Origin: Cheiracanthium punctorium
Lineage: Eukaryota; Arthropoda; Arachnida; Araneae; Cheiracanthiidae
Length of the DNA stretch: 64,000 nucleotides
Assembly (NCBI GenBank): GCA_038373885.1
Contig: JAWZYV010013141.1
Span: 1,116,001-1,180,000 of the forward strand
Reading direction: 5' to 3'
Shown: positions 12,091-25,827 of the stretch, piece by piece
How the letters are laid out: the number at the start of each line of letters is the position of its first letter
Position numbering within the stretch: position 1 is the first letter of the stretch
Translations under genes and position numbers: made by a program
Notes under the pieces: generated by a model
What the model saw: the letters and a program-made list of their open reading frames with translations, nothing else
The model's database searches: none
What the model was told of the DNA's origin: nothing

Positions 12091-12824
12091 ATTCAATCTT
12101 TATAGCAATAACGGTATGAGTTTGTTTCTTTTTGTTCCTATGCTTAAATTTTCTTGCTTTTTTCCCAGAATGAAACTCATTTGAATTTATTTAAGATGTG
12201 AATTTTGTAAAGTTCCCTCTAAGTATCTTGGAAAACTGTAAAACGTTGTTTACACTCCATGAATAAGTATGCAAATGGGGAAAGGCCATGTTATCGAATG
12301 AATCTTCTATAGAACCTGGATTTAACCTGTTTATTCTTTGTTTTATCATAAAATTCAAATGTTGCAGCAATAATTAAGCTAATCGACGTTGCTAGTTATC
12401 AAATAAATTCTGTTGATGTGCATTACCTGTGGGAGTGATTTAATTACAGAAGCTCTAGAAGAGGGCTTCACGCTGGCTGTGAAGATGTTAGCCAGTAGGT
12501 AAGAAGTTAATTTTGGAAACGGCTGCTTGTTACAGCTTTAAATAAAATTAACGCCAGCGATTTGCAGGGGACTCGCCCTTTTTCTGTGTACGTAAATGAA
12601 ATTAATTTTACGAAAACAAGCTGATGTGTGGTTCGATTATTTATAAAGGAGTAGTTGATAGGCAGTGAAGAAGTGGATTAAACACTCTTTCGATCATTAT
12701 TTAAGATATATTTATTTAATGTATAAATTTTAGTTATAAATAAAGCTCTAAAAGTATGCGAAAATGCGGAAAATGCGCAGTTTTGCATAATTTACAACTT
12801 TCCGCGTAACAACTTTCTGCATAA

Positions 12825-13187
12825 AGGTATTATTACACGCGCATAATTTCTAACAATTTGGTTGTCGCAACCAATTGCGGCAACTAGCTCCGGCAAGTCG
12901 ATGATCCCGGACGAGCATGCAGGGTTGCCATAATAAACAAACGCGGCGCTTTGATTGCAATTTTTGTAGGTGCTCACAAACGTCAGAGATTCGCCGAACT
13001 TGTGACGTAAAAACAGGAAGCACTACGATTGGCTATCATTCCAGCCACCAGCAACATTTTCGCCTCTGAACGAAAAAGTCAGGGTTGACCGTTTACTAGG
13101 TAACAGACAGAAATTTCCAGGAGAGTGATTGCTTCAACTGGTTGCGGCAATCAAATTGCTCGAAATTATACCCGTGTAATAAGGCCT
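12825..13187. mobile_element. PIF/Harbinger-type MITE, 363 bp
   Basis: Inverted ends AGGTATTATTACACGCGCAT and AGGCCTTATTACACGGGTAT (right end read on minus) continue with matching AATTTC and GTTG-CGCAACCA. They are flanked by TAA on both sides. A 3 bp T-A-type duplication is the PIF/Harbinger habit. The interior is GC-richer than the flanks and non-coding. Confidence 0.7.
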
Positions 13188-13371
13188 TAACTATGCATTT
13201 TAGGGACTTTTTCTTCATATTTTCACTTTTTTTCTCAATACATTTTTATGCTGCATGACTAGAATAATATCCTTTCTACCACCAGAAAATTGGACAATCT
13301 TATTACTTCAAAAACAGTTCGACAAAATAAAGTAAAATTCCATAAATTTGTAGTCTTCCTTCTGCGACCTG

Positions 13372-13555
13372 CCGAACAATAACAGAGTGGATAAGATACT
13401 GAAAATTGGTAGATGACTGCATCTGAAGTGTGAAGGTCCAGGGTTCGGTACTCTCGAATGGTCTTCAATTTAACTGTCAGGGTTTTCTACGGTTTGCTCC
13501 AGATATAAAGTGAATATGCGTTAGAACGCATTAAAAAATCCTTTCCACAAGGTAT
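13372..13555 (+). mobile_element. SINE with Leu/Ser-tRNA-like head, copy 1
   Basis: A box-like GAGTGGATAAG (13385), B box GGTCCAGGGTTCGGTACTC, then a body matching TTTTCTCCAGATGTAACGTG of the 63 kb copy. The head resembles class II tRNAs (GGCTGAGTGG type in sister copies) but is not foldable as an intact tRNA. Confidence 0.6.
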
Positions 13556-13819
13556 AAACCCTCTTAGGCAAACAATCATCGCGTAGCTTTGCCTGAACCA
13601 CTAATCAACCAAAGTACTGCGACCTATGATAGCCAAATTCATGGCTACACTGCCAAAAACAATGTCGATATCCTGTCAAATACATACTTTTGGCATATAC
13701 TTTTGGGTGAAATACTTATTTGTTTGTAATTGTGACATGCGAGTGTCTTTCTTGTAACTCAAAACTTCGTATTTTGAAATAGCGTATACACGACTTTATG
13801 AAACACGCACACAGTTACC

Positions 13820-14225
13820 TCAGACACTTATAAAATACCTCTCAAACCGTTTCAAGCCACTCCTTAACTACATACTGCCATTTCCAATACCCATTTCGTA
13901 TACCCAAGTAATACAGACAAATAAAGCCATGTTTGGACTGGGACGGTTTGGGCGCTTCTGCCTTCAATGATGCTATGAGTGATGAAGTAGCTTTCGCCGA
14001 TGGGCGCTCTTTTTCTGTAGCCAATCACGAAGATAACATCCCCTTACTGTTTCCGAAAAATCTCGGGTTGAGTGCGCGGAGTTCGGTTAGCTCTGAGATA
14101 CGTAACTCGGGTAATATCGCATTTTCGTAAGATAGATTGCATTGTAGCGCTAGTCCACTGTATAAATACGTATTTATATGTGGGATCAGATTAGTCACCG
14201 GCTCCAATAAACTCGCTGGTTTTAT
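13820..14225 (+). mobile_element. LTR-like stretch (promoter plus polyA signal)
   Basis: TATAAATA (14161-14168) and CCAATAAACTC (AATAAA 14206-14211) lie 38 bases apart in a GC-richer block, the arrangement seen in retroelement LTRs. A 65-residue open frame precedes it. No TG/CA ends, second LTR or gag-pol remnant were found, so a solo LTR is only one reading. Confidence 0.25.
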
Positions 14226-15905
14226 TTAAAAATAAGACATTTCATGATCTAAAAATGCATTGCAAAAAGTTGCACGCGCAAAAATTATTAATTACGTGAA
14301 AATATAAAAGTTAGTTCGTTGTTCTTTAGATTTTGAAGGTGTGAATAGCGTAAGTGCTGTATTAGCCAAAAGGGTTTATTTGATGATGAAACAGTATTTT
14401 TTTATTAGTTAGTTTATTTATTTGACTATAAACTGTGATCAGCTTACTACATACATACATAATTTTGAGTCATATCTTTTTTTAAATAGTCCATAAAATT
14501 TTGAAAAAAGTCCTTGATTACGAACATTTGCATGCTTAAAATGCGAATATTTCTTTTTTTTATTCCCTCCAAAATATATTTACTTATATTATAAATAATG
14601 TTTCGAGTAATAACTTGAATGTTCAGACTTGCGTTAAGATAAACATAAAACAATTTTGGAAACATCATAAGAATCATAGACTTTTGATCGAATAGAAAAT
14701 TAAATCATACTAAAACAATATATGCGTTTAAAAAATTTTATTTGGCAAGAAAACTGATATGATTTCACAAAATATCTTTAATGTATTTTTTCCTTTTATG
14801 ATTGAACCAGATGCAGAGCAAACAATACAAATACATGAGTGGAAGGGAAAAGATCTTCGAGATTTGAAAATGCTTTTCTTCAGAATAAATGCGGAATAAA
14901 CTTATTCTGTTTATTCCGCAATGTTTTCTGGATAAAATGGATAAAAATTCTAAAACAAATATTAAAAGTATACAAGCATCATATAAAATTTATTATGCAA
15001 CGACATTAAATGTTTGAGAAAAGTATTTAAAGTAAATAATTTCCTCCCACAACTGTAAAGATTATTCGATAATTAGAAGCCGCCGTTTATTTTATGCCAT
15101 AATTAGAGTTTGTCGTGTCAAAGATTAATGCGAAATTTTCCTTTTTAATAAAAGTTTTTTCTTGTTTATTCTATTAAAATTCAATTAAATCTAATTTTCA
15201 TTTTCTTTTAGCATCGTTGAAATTATTATGAAACGTTCATTTACGACCAATTTTCAAGCATAAATAGAATTAATAATAAAATAGTAAAAGTATTTAAACA
15301 GAAACACATACAATCTTTTTAATGCATAGAAATTATACATTTGACTATGCAGATTTTTCGACAGCTCTTAAAAATAACCGTGTAGTTACAAGTAGCGGAG
15401 TTTTTGCAAGCAATAAAGATTGCAGTGCCAAATATTAACATAAATTTTTTCATTTTAAAGAAACAGTTTTTCGTTGCTTGACACATTCGTAATTTCCAGT
15501 CTGAAAAAAATCATTTTAATAAAAAAAATGAACATTATTAAGAGTATCACTAAATGAACATTTAGAACAAACTTTCAAGCACACAGGCGTTTTGAGCATT
15601 TTACTTTTTACCTGATATGTAACAATAAGTTACGATATTGCCAATATCTGAAGTAAACCAAGTTCAACTAAAAACTGACATTTAGTTTTTGGAAAATGCT
15701 TTTGAAATAAATAGGTTATGTTTATTATTTTGAAAAGTTCAAGTTGATTTTTATGACACGATTACGGATATCAACGGCACCTTTATTTTCACGAAAGCAT
15801 AGGAATATTTATGTAATTTTAAAAACGAATAAAATATTTGGATAGACTTTTCCCTTCCATAAATATAGGACTTGGGTATAGGGAATAACTAATGTATTTT
15901 GTATG
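14226..15905. other. AT-rich intergenic DNA, no gene seen
   Basis: Long AT-rich sequence without recognisable genes or repeats. One near-perfect short hairpin (GGAATAAACTTATTCTGTTTATTCC) is near 14891. Confidence 0.4.
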
Positions 15906-15907
15906 TA

Positions 15908-17797
15908 CAGCTGCGGAAAAAAAAGGCCCACTTGCTCTTTATTTCGCCGTCGTTCGTCGTACAGTAAAGTTATATATACCATTCGTTTGCAAATAACGCG
16001 TACTTTAATTTACTATTAATTTAATTTGCATCAGGGGCCGTCTTCATATTTAATTCTGCATCAACTTCGTTTTTCTCTATGGCAACCCCATATTTTGACT
16101 TTATTAAACGAAAGAAAACCTTCAAATTACCCTGAATATAAATTTTCACCAATTTTCTACGATAATTTCCGGAGATATTGCGAATTAATTTTTGCGCGTT
16201 TTTAAGGGACTTTCTGCAAATTGAAAAACGCTATTTGTAGGTTCCGAACTTTTCGCCTTTCATTAATTTCGCTCGCAAGAGTTAAAAGAAATTAATATTA
16301 TTTTCACGGAAAATATTGTTTGCATCTCTCTTAAAGTTTTTTGTACTGAGAATATCAAGGGTAGAAATAGAATATTTAGTCTGTGGTCCAAATAACCCGT
16401 GAGTTCATAACTTCCTTGGTTCGCACACATGATTTAAGGGAAAAATGCAAAATGACTGCTCACGATTTTGAAAATCTTTGTAATTTTGAAATTGTTATTG
16501 AGTATTTCCGTTGATGGTTCTCTTAGACAGGTGAAATGTTGGCAGGAGTTAGAGGCTGCTCTCTGCTCTTCTGACTACAAGCTTGAATATTACTCAGCTA
16601 TGGTCGAACTTGAAGAATGATTTCCTGATAGAAAATTTATTTGTTTGAATTTCATGTAAAAAACGCAATTACTTTTTTGCCGACCCAATATTATCACTGT
16701 GTTTGTTATTTCACTTTCTTCATTTAATACTATCGTCTGCAATGTGCAATATTCTTAAGACTTTTGGCGGTATTTTAATTTATAGTTAGATGAAAATTTA
16801 GACAGAAAAACGTGATTTTGAATGTTTGATAAAGTATGGGGAGGCCCAAAGACCTAATGTTTCCGAAATTAAAAAAGGTCACATTCACGCCTGGAAAGTT
16901 GAGGATGTTAGTTTTTCAGAAATAGGACGTTGTATTAGAAGACATACATCTACTGTATCTAATTCTATAGCTGGAAAATATTTTATTTGGGGGAATATGG
17001 TAGCGGACGCAACAATAGACGCTTTATAGAATCCCTATCAAACTGTAAAAACCTCTAATTTATTTGCTTCAAAATTTGATATTTTTAATACTGGTATCTT
17101 TTACTGTGTTTTTGCACAAAATAAATCTAATTTACGTTTATTGTATGCAATTTTCAAAACATTTTCACTTAATAAATTTATATACGGTCCCTTAACTCGT
17201 GAAAATAACACATTTTATTTAATATAAATTAAACTACTGAACGTAAAAATTTGAAATTTTGCACAGCCATGTAATATTAATTTCTGCATCTATTTCCATT
17301 GAAATTTGACTAGGTCGCTATTCATAATTTTTTTGAATATTAATTTAATAATTCATAATTCATATTAATAATTTATTAAAAATCATAATTACATTAAATT
17401 ATGTTTGGGCCGTTTAGTTCTAATAGTACGAATAAAAATCAGCTTCTTACTACCAATATTATATGAGATATGAATTGAAGAATGAAAAAATATTTTAACA
17501 TAGGGGGAGGGGGATTTTGGGTGCTCATAACTCACTCATTTTCTGTCCAAATTTATTGAAAATTGGTGTCCGGGGTTAAAATGAGCTAAATTTTTGAAAT
17601 ATGAAGTGAAATCTAGGGGTTGCTATTGAGAAAAAAAAGGTTGGTGCGAATTTTAATATGTAGATGGCCCCTTATGCAATTTTTATGCATAGCAAATTAA
17701 AGTGTACGTCAATCGTAAACAATTGGAATCTGTAACTTTGCTGTACGACGAACGACGGCCGAAAAAAGTACAAGTGGGTCTTTTTTTTCCGCAGCTG
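15908..17797 (+). mobile_element. Decayed Tc3/Tc1-like transposon with intact TIRs (1,890 bp)
   Basis: CAGCTGCGGAAAAAAAAGGC at the left and its inverse at the right extend, with gaps, to the shared CGTCGTTCGTCGTACAG over about 55 bases. Both ends abut TA. Inside, 16826-17029 encodes a Tc3-type helix-turn-helix start (about SEIKKGHIHAWKVEDVSF, then EIGRCIRRHTSTVSN). The DDE catalytic part is unrecognisable. Confidence 0.75.
16826..17029 (+). pseudogene. Tc3-like transposase N-terminal remnant (HTH)
   Basis: 67 codons remain. Residues about 14-48 fit the paired-like helix-turn-helix that binds Tc3/Tc1 terminal repeats: a KKGHI-A helix, then an E-GR-I-RH-TVSN recognition helix. The frame stops after ADATIDAL, and downstream sequence is AT-rich with no D-D-E/D motifs. 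It is dead as a transposase. Confidence 0.6.
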
Positions 17798-17799
17798 TA

Positions 17800-19320
17800 C
17801 GTGCACGGTTGTATATAATTGTTCATTAAACTTCAAATTCAGAACTATAATCATTATTTTTAATGCTTCAATTTATTAAATAGTGCGTTTTAAATACACC
17901 ACTCCATTGTTTTAAGAGTGTTTTGTTCACTAGTTCAAATTTAAAATTCTGTTTTGTATTTGACTAAATTTCTGATTGTAATATTGCAATGAAATATCAA
18001 TAAAATTGAGACAGAAAAAATCTTTCAATCATGAATATACAGCGAATTACTTAAATTTTCGACAGGAAAACTCATTTCAGAAATATTAGAGAACGCATTC
18101 CTTAATTTCTAATATATAAAAGTCAGAGTTTATTATGCATGTATTCAGAGTGTAAAAAATAATTCCACCATTTTCTTAAAAGTTTAATGAGTTATTTAGA
18201 TAACAAACATGTGTGAAAATATAAAGTATTCATGCAACAAAAGATCCTCTAATCATAAACCAATAAACAACGTATGTACCATGATTTGATAAATCTATGA
18301 ACAAATAATATGCATACTGGAATTAAAAAAAACAAATTGTTTAAAAATCTGCAATGATTTATTTTATGATACCTTAATTTTTTCTGATATTCCGCTGATG
18401 AATAGAAAAGATCTTTGTCAATGAAAAAAGCTTCGAATTTTAGAATAAATGCAGTAATCAAATTTTGAACTGTTTTCTAAAAGGAAACGACAGAAAAAAA
18501 TTAAGCAAACGTTCAACATTCAAACAAACTTGTAAAGTTTATTGAGTGACGAGGCTAAATATTTGAGGAAAGTATTCGAACTATGCAAGCTTTCCGCAGT
18601 TCAAAAGTTAATTGAGTACATTTACATTTTTTTTCTCATTTGACATCCATGACTTTATTATTTGTGAAGTGAAAAAACTGATGTCTGAATGATGAAAGCA
18701 AAATTTAGTGGAACTGCAGCAATTACGTTTTCCAACTAATAACTTCTTTATGGAAATTTATTTAATTTTGTACATTGCATTTAACAATATTATTATTTAG
18801 CATAAATGGCTTCATTAAATTAAAACAATTTTGTTCTTCATACTACAAACTTTGCCGTCTTTTTTGCAATGTTTATTAAAGTTGTATTTTATTTTTTGCT
18901 CCTAGACGTACTGTAAACTTTCATTATGCCTTTAGTTTTCTTGAAAAGTTTTGATTTTAAATTTTGAAAACTTTATTTATTATTAGTAAAATTGGTTATC
19001 AATTGTTTAGCATGATTAGATTCATTAAGTTAAAACGCATTTCTCTTGATTTTGTTTCCACTTTTGATTGAATTTTCTTCTTTGACATTTTTCAAGAAAT
19101 TTTAAACAGTTAGTTCTATAAGTCAGTGTTACTATTATAAACACGTGCTTTTCTAATTTTGAGCTTTTCTAATTCGTGCTTACTTTATTTTTTACTGATT
19201 TCAAAAAAGAGGTTATCAATTTGTCGGAATCTTTTTTATGCATATTCGTCGATAGATATCATGTCAAACACATCAGTTGTAAAACATCTTTCTATATTAT
19301 TCTTGTACTTGTTATAGAGT
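17800..19320. other. AT-rich intergenic DNA, no gene seen
   Basis: No genes or clear repeats were recognised. Confidence 0.4.
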
Positions 19321-19323
19321 GAC

Positions 19324-19582
19324 CAGTGTTGAGAAAAAATTAATCAGGGTTAACACTCGACATCTAACAATTAATGTTTAATCACAGTCAACGCCTGACT
19401 AGTCAAAACTTTTAGCCAGTAATCAGTATCAACTATACTGTTAGCTGTCATTGCTGACTAAAAATTTTCAATAGTCAATCATTAATCATCATTAGTATTA
19501 ATCGTTATACAATCGTTAACCTGATTAAATATTAATCGTGAATTAGCAATCATTAATAATGATTAATTTTTTCTCAACACAG
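19324..19582. mobile_element. hAT-like MITE, 259 bp, built of TTAATC repeats
   Basis: Left end CAGTGTTGAGAAAAAATTAA and the inverse of the right end (CTGTGTTGAGAAAAAATTAA) differ at one base. The interior is crowded with ATTAATC, AATCGTTA and inverses. CAG-type ends suggest hAT, but no 8 bp target duplication could be read. Confidence 0.5.
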
Positions 19583-20051
19583 ACAGCGGCACAAATCTCA
19601 TTTCAGTACAAATGCTACTGCACAAAGTATAACGTAAGTGAATTATGCAACATCACTTTATTTTACACTTTACCACATTATACTTGCAAATAATATTTCA
19701 TTTGAGTCAAAACATTTCGCAGTTCATTCTTATCCAGTAAACATCGAGCATTACTGAAGAAAGAAGATTGATATCCATTGCCATTCAATCTTAATAGAAT
19801 ATTTCTTTTTATAAATATGTCACATCACACATGACTTCGTGGCACAAAGAAATGATATTCGACCTTTAGGCGTCACTTGAACTGATTGATATCTATAAAT
19901 ATTCTCGTAAAGATCTCAGCCTATGTCAGATTCTCAACAAAAGTGAAAGAAATTCTTGAAGCACTCCTTGATTGATTTGCATCGCATTCTAGAGGGATAT
20001 TAAAATGGCCAGTGGAGCGGAGGAACAGCTTATTGTTATCTTCAACCACAG

Positions 20052-20628
20052 AGATATGAATACAAGGAGACGGCATTAGCTATCTGATGGTGAAACCGAA
20101 ACTGTGACCGATCCGCCATATTGCTTAGACCAGTGGTTGGGCTGACTCTTTTTAACTTTTCGCCAATTCATTCGCCAAATTAGATTTTTCCGGACATCAT
20201 TAAGAAAAGCATTTGTCAATATTTTCGCAAAAACGTATTTTCTTTCGCCAAACTAATTTTATTTTCGCAATTTGCGACGTTGGCGATCGACAGCACGAAC
20301 CCTGGCTTAGATCATATTGCAACATGACTGTGTTATTCTATGGTGACAGTTACAATTTTAAAGAAGTAATCTCGCCAAAGTTGGTGCCAAGAATAATTAT
20401 GCGTATTTAGCGTAACTGTTAAAACTTTAACTATAGAATCCTGAGATTTTGTATTTAGAACTATTGTAACATATCATTGTGCATATTTACTTTTTAATCC
20501 GTAAAATCGTGCATGTTTCACTGTTATTTAAAAAGGAACCAACTAAATGTTCCGCCATACTTAGACCCTTTACTTCATTTCGCTCAATGATGAAGAGAGC
20601 TAATAGCCATCTCCTTGTATTCATATCT
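20052..20628. repeat. Inverted repeat pair about 0.5 kb apart
   Basis: AGATATGAATACAAGGAGAC with following GGCATTAGCT (20052-20085) is inverted at 20596-20628. CCGCCATA-TTAGACC occurs inside both. It is probably an eroded fold-back element; outer ends were not defined. Confidence 0.5.
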
Positions 20629-20639
20629 GTATCTCTCCA

Positions 20640-21435
20640 ACAGTACTGGATGGAGCTTTGTGCAAGCAGGGAACAGTGAGACTTTTCAAAGGCAATTATC
20701 CTTGGCTTTACAGGGTAAAAAGTCTGCCACTAATTCTTAGCGACGCATTAAAAAAAAAAAACCCACGCGATTTTGGTACATAGATGCGAATAAACTAATT
20801 ATGTCATGCACTTCAAAATTTTTAAAATGTCTCTTTACAAGCTGTACTATACATGATTAATAAACGATAAACCTGTATCTGTTGGGAGATTTTCAGAAAA
20901 AAATTCGTATAAATAAAACAAGATGTGCCACTCTTCAAAAATTTTTGCTGCGCAATTCCATGTTGAAGATTTTTTTCAGAAAAGTTTTTATAAAACACAG
21001 CGTGGCTTCATTTATTATGGTGGGTAGTACAGATTAAAAATAATTCTTCTGAAGCCTTTTGATATCAGGGCTCAATTAGTTCATTTTAACCCTACAATGC
21101 ATGATTTTTTAAAATGGACTGAAAATAAAATTTAATTTCATTGTCTTACTTATGCTAGGAAAAATATTAAAAATGAATTTAGCAAATAGTTTCCCAGAAA
21201 AACCACGAAAAAAGTTCAAATTCGAAAAATTAGAATGTCCAACTTATAGCTCTCATAAAACAAAAGAAAGTAATGTAGCCTAATTCTACTTTATTAAGAA
21301 CTATACTACTATTTTTTGATAGTTTGGTATTTATTTTTTTGTAGCAATAAAAATTACAATCAATCAAAAATTCTGCGAAACATTCGTTCAGCGAACCGAA
21401 TGCACACGCTATGAATTCATGTTTCTTTGCTCAAA
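20640..21435. other. Intergenic DNA, no gene seen
   Basis: AT-rich; nothing recognised. Confidence 0.35.
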
Positions 21436-21439
21436 AAAT

Positions 21440-21885
21440 AATGTTGCCATACATTTTTAAAAACTAAAATTTATTTCTATAATGTCCTACATATATTTTA
21501 AGTGCACAGTGTAGACAAAAACTGCAATGTTGCCATACATTTTTAAAAACTAAAATTTATGTCTATAAGGTCTTACATGCGTTTCAAGTGCATATTTTAG
21601 ACAAAAACAGAAATGTTGCCATAAATTTTTAAAAACTAAAATATATTTCTATAATGTCTTACTTGCATTTCAAGTGCATACCTTAGACAAAAATAGAAAT
21701 GTTGCCATACATATTTTAAAACTAAAATTTATGTCTATAAGGTCTTACATGTATTTTAAGTGCATATTTTAGACAAAAACTTCAATGTTGCCATACTTTT
21801 TTTAAAACTAAAATTTATTTATTTCTATAAGGTCTTACATGTATTTTAAGTGTATATTTTAGACGAAAACTAAAACATTTTCATT
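21440..21885. repeat. 86 bp tandem array, about five units
   Basis: ATGTTGCCATACATTTTTAA starts successive units at 21441, 21527, 21613, 21699 and 21784. Units share ACTAAAATTTAT, a CTATAA-GT-TTACAT stretch and TAGACAAAAAC. Spacing is nearly constant and units differ by scattered substitutions. No coding frame. Confidence 0.8.
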
Positions 21886-21889
21886 TTAA

Positions 21890-23595
21890 TATGGAAAAAT
21901 GGGAGTGTAGAAAATTGGCACTGTTAGGGTTAGTTTATTTTCATAGACAGTGAGAGATAGATATATTGCATCTTCGGACACCAACCTTAAATTACCCTGA
22001 CTTTTCAAAAAATTAGAGCTGTCCCTGTGGTTTCTGGATATTTTTGCGTTTCTCACGAAGCGAGAAAAGAAAAAAGGCGAATTTATTGGGCTTTAGTGGC
22101 TTTTTTAAAATGGCGAACTTGAATGAAATGCATTTAATTATAAGTTTAACACTTTTAATAACTGCAATAAAAATAGAGAGAATTAATTCAGTTCCCAGAT
22201 TATTTTTTATTAATAAAAATTTTCATTGTATAAAATTTCTGTTCTCTGAGCAGTTTGTCTCTTTTTTTCATAGATCTAACTCCTCTTTCTGGTATTTTCC
22301 TTCATCTAAAATATAAGTGGGAATTTGGATACTGTTTCAAAATAATAAATGTGTTTAGAAGGAAATACATCAAAGTCCTCCTACATGTGGATATTACAAT
22401 GCAGTTCTAAAAATAAGTATCTTTTGAAAAAAAAATTATATTGTATAAATGATGAACGGGTAATGAATACACACTTTTTATTTGATTTTTCATTCTACTA
22501 TTACTAAATTTCTGCAAGCTTCAGCATTTATTTTAAAGCAAAATGTCTTTTTAAATCGCGTAAAATATGATTCATATAATTGAGATATAATTAAGGTGCA
22601 TTAATAAAACGGCATAAAAATTTAGATTAATCTGTATAAATAAAACAAACTGTAAAATGTTAGTTTGTCTGTGTCTCGTGTAGCTCTTAGACGGGTGATT
22701 CTAGACCTACCAAATTTTGCAGGGAAATTCTAAAGGACGTGTCCCGAGATACCTCGAAGCGATTTTTCCGAAATTCGAATTATTTTAGGAGAAATCGATA
22801 AAAAAACGTGTCGCAAAAGGATCATTTTGGATCTCCGCCATTTCGTAATTATAATCCCGCAGTGGAAAAAGCGCCGATCATCCCCGCAGTGGAAAAAGCA
22901 TATCTAGGTTACCATATTTGGCAAGTTTATTAAATGATTCAGACTCTTGAAGTAAAAATAAAAGAATAACGATTTTTTTTGTTTAGATTATTTGTAAGGT
23001 TATTTTTTAAATTAAAATATCTTGTTCACGGTAAATCAGAGCAGGAATAAAATGTTTTATACTCAAAAGAAAAATAGGATTTAGAAATTTTCCGAGACTA
23101 AAATGTGCAACATTTTAGTTTGGCGAAACATTAAATGGTTGATGAGCGATTTTAAGGAGATGATTCTACCGCTTGTCGCAATTTATCGTAATTTTATTGT
23201 CTGCTATTTGGATTATGAATGTACCTGAATAAGTTTTTGAAACTTACATTCAGTTCGAAATGTGCATTTTTCTGGGCAGTTTTTCCCCATCTATTTCTAA
23301 TGTATTAACTCCAGAAAAGGATGATAGAAATATAAATTTTAATTGTGTTTAATCACAATCATGAATAATGATATACTTTCCAACTTAATGGAACAAGGAA
23401 AGAAAACAGGGAAGACACATGGATTATAATACACTTTTAATATATAGCACTTTAGTGCGCATTTAAAATCTGAAAGTGTTTCAGATTTTCTTACATATTT
23501 TTTCTTTCCGTTTTTTGATAAAGGCCAATACACCCAGAAGCTCTTTAGAATTAATATAGGATGAAAATAATTTGTATCTTTTGTAGGTTTTTATC
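21890..23595. other. Intergenic DNA with one repeat-like patch
   Basis: The patch 22660-22925 (CGGGTGATTCTAGACCTACC, with CCGCAGTGGAAAAAGC twice) looks like an interspersed-element fragment, but no ends were found. The rest is unassigned. Confidence 0.35.
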
Positions 23596-23910
23596 ATTTA
23601 ACCATCTTAATTTTGTAACCAGGGGCAGCCCGACAAGGTAAGCATCGCATCTGGGCCCCGGCTTCGAAGGGGCGTTATTTTGAACTCAAAAACTAAGTAG
23701 AGCATAAAAAGGGACGTCTTTTTTACATTAGCAGGGGCACCACTTACCCTAGGACCGCCCCTGTTTGTAACCATCTTAATTCCATTCAGAATCTGAGAGA
23801 TTTCAGTGACAAGGAAGCCGGTGAGGAACAGGATTCTCTCCGAACAAGATTTATTAAAAAGGCGAACCAACTGGTCGCCGGAGGCGGTTAGTTTATACTT
23901 AAATATTTCG
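23587..23910 (+). repeat. Composite repeat, copy 1 (inverted partner at 61.9 kb)
   Basis: Shares with 61925-62235, in opposite orientation, the run from CATCTTAAT through the hAT MITE to a GGCGAACCAACTGG stretch. The insertion site of the MITE corresponds in the two copies, so the repeat spread after the MITE inserted. Confidence 0.65.
23620..23763. mobile_element. hAT MITE, 144 bp, with 8 bp target duplication
   Basis: Ends CAGGGGCAGCCC and CAGGGGCGGTCC (right end on minus) are flanked by a perfect TTTGTAAC duplication (23612-23619, 23764-23771). Eight-base duplications with CAGGG ends are typical of hAT. Confidence 0.75.
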
Positions 23911-24429
23911 AACAGTGGCACACGGGATTATATCTTGGAGGTGGTCCAACCCATAAACCTGCGACACCAACCACCTGAAAAAATACGGATTTATCATGTT
24001 TTTAATAGTAACCCCCTTTTACTGTGTTTTTATTTTTCTATCTTAACTGCTGAAAATAAGAATTTGATATCGTCTAACATATTTAAAAGTAAAAAATGAC
24101 ATGACGATTTAACGAAGGAAAATTGAAAACTCTTTTAGGAGAGGTCCGGACCCCTTGGACCCCTCCCTGTTGTGCGCCGCTGATTTTGAAAGATTTAAAA
24201 ATCGGGAAATTAAAATTTAATGAATAATATTAAATATGATGTAATTCGTTAATTTTCAACACATGACCGAAAAAACAAAGCAAAACATAATTTCTTTTGT
24301 AAATGTAACTGCCAGATAATTTAAAATCAAAGTAAGATAAAAACTTTTTTCTTAATCTTACGTCAGAGGAAACACTTTTACATAAACTGAAGCGTCAAAT
24401 GCGAAACAATGCATTTAGCAACTACATAT

Positions 24430-24455
24430 GTTTATATATATATATTTGCAGTATG

Positions 24456-24487
<32 letters not shown>
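24430..24487. repeat. (AT)n microsatellite
   Basis: Alternating TA with one interruption by ATTTGCAGTATGTTA. Confidence 0.85.
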
Positions 24488-24489
<2 letters not shown>

Positions 24490-25042
24490 CTAATAAGTAA
24501 AACACAAAATATATACTGCAAATAATTTTACATTACTCTTTCTGGCAACACTTTTATAATCTTAGTACTATTTTTACACTTTATACTTTTGGCAGCACTA
24601 TGTTTACTCATGACTTTAGCAAAATTGCTGTCTAATGCTTAGCGGTATTGTTCCTGCTTGGGTCTGTCTGTTTGCAGTGTTTTTTTTCAATTATTTTGCT
24701 ATCAAAATACATCTTTTTATAATTTTTCTTGATTTAGTTTCTTGTTCTATAGTAGGATAGAGCCTAAAAAGTGTCGAGTGAATATCTCTTTTAATATGCC
24801 ACACAACCGAAATCCTACTATTTTGATTGTCTTTAATTATAATTTGCTGGTTATGGCTCCTGATGATGGTACCAGTGGTTATAATTTCCATTCATTTCTA
24901 TTTTCACTTTTCACATTGTTTAATTGTACTTTGTTTGGCTCAGCATCTGGGTTTTTGTTTCTCACACGAGGCATCTGCTGTTATATTTTTTCTTGTGGGG
25001 TATGTTATATTTGCAGTATATACTTTATGTTTTACTTATTAG
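24490..25042. repeat. Inverted repeat pair bounding 0.5 kb
   Basis: CTAATAAGTAAAACACAAAA through ACTGCAAATA (24490-24524) is inverted at 25008-25042 with few mismatches. The interior has AT-rich open frames in both strands without recognisable domains. A TIR element is possible, but the flanks are simple repeats and obscure any target duplication. Confidence 0.45.
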
Positions 25043-25139
25043 CTATATTCTATTCTATTTGTTCTATTTGTCATAGCTGCATTTGCGCATAACAAATAGG
25101 ATATCTCATCCATAGTTAATTATGGATGCTTGATTTGAA

Positions 25140-25780
<641 letters not shown>

Positions 25781-25827
25781 TATTGTGAAGAATTGAAAAA
25801 ACACTCAAAATACTGGTGTTAAACGAT

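Noticed and set aside
24742..25092. 116-codon hydrophobic frame
   Set aside because: AT-rich Phe/Tyr/Cys/Ile composition without family signature, between simple repeats; likely chance.
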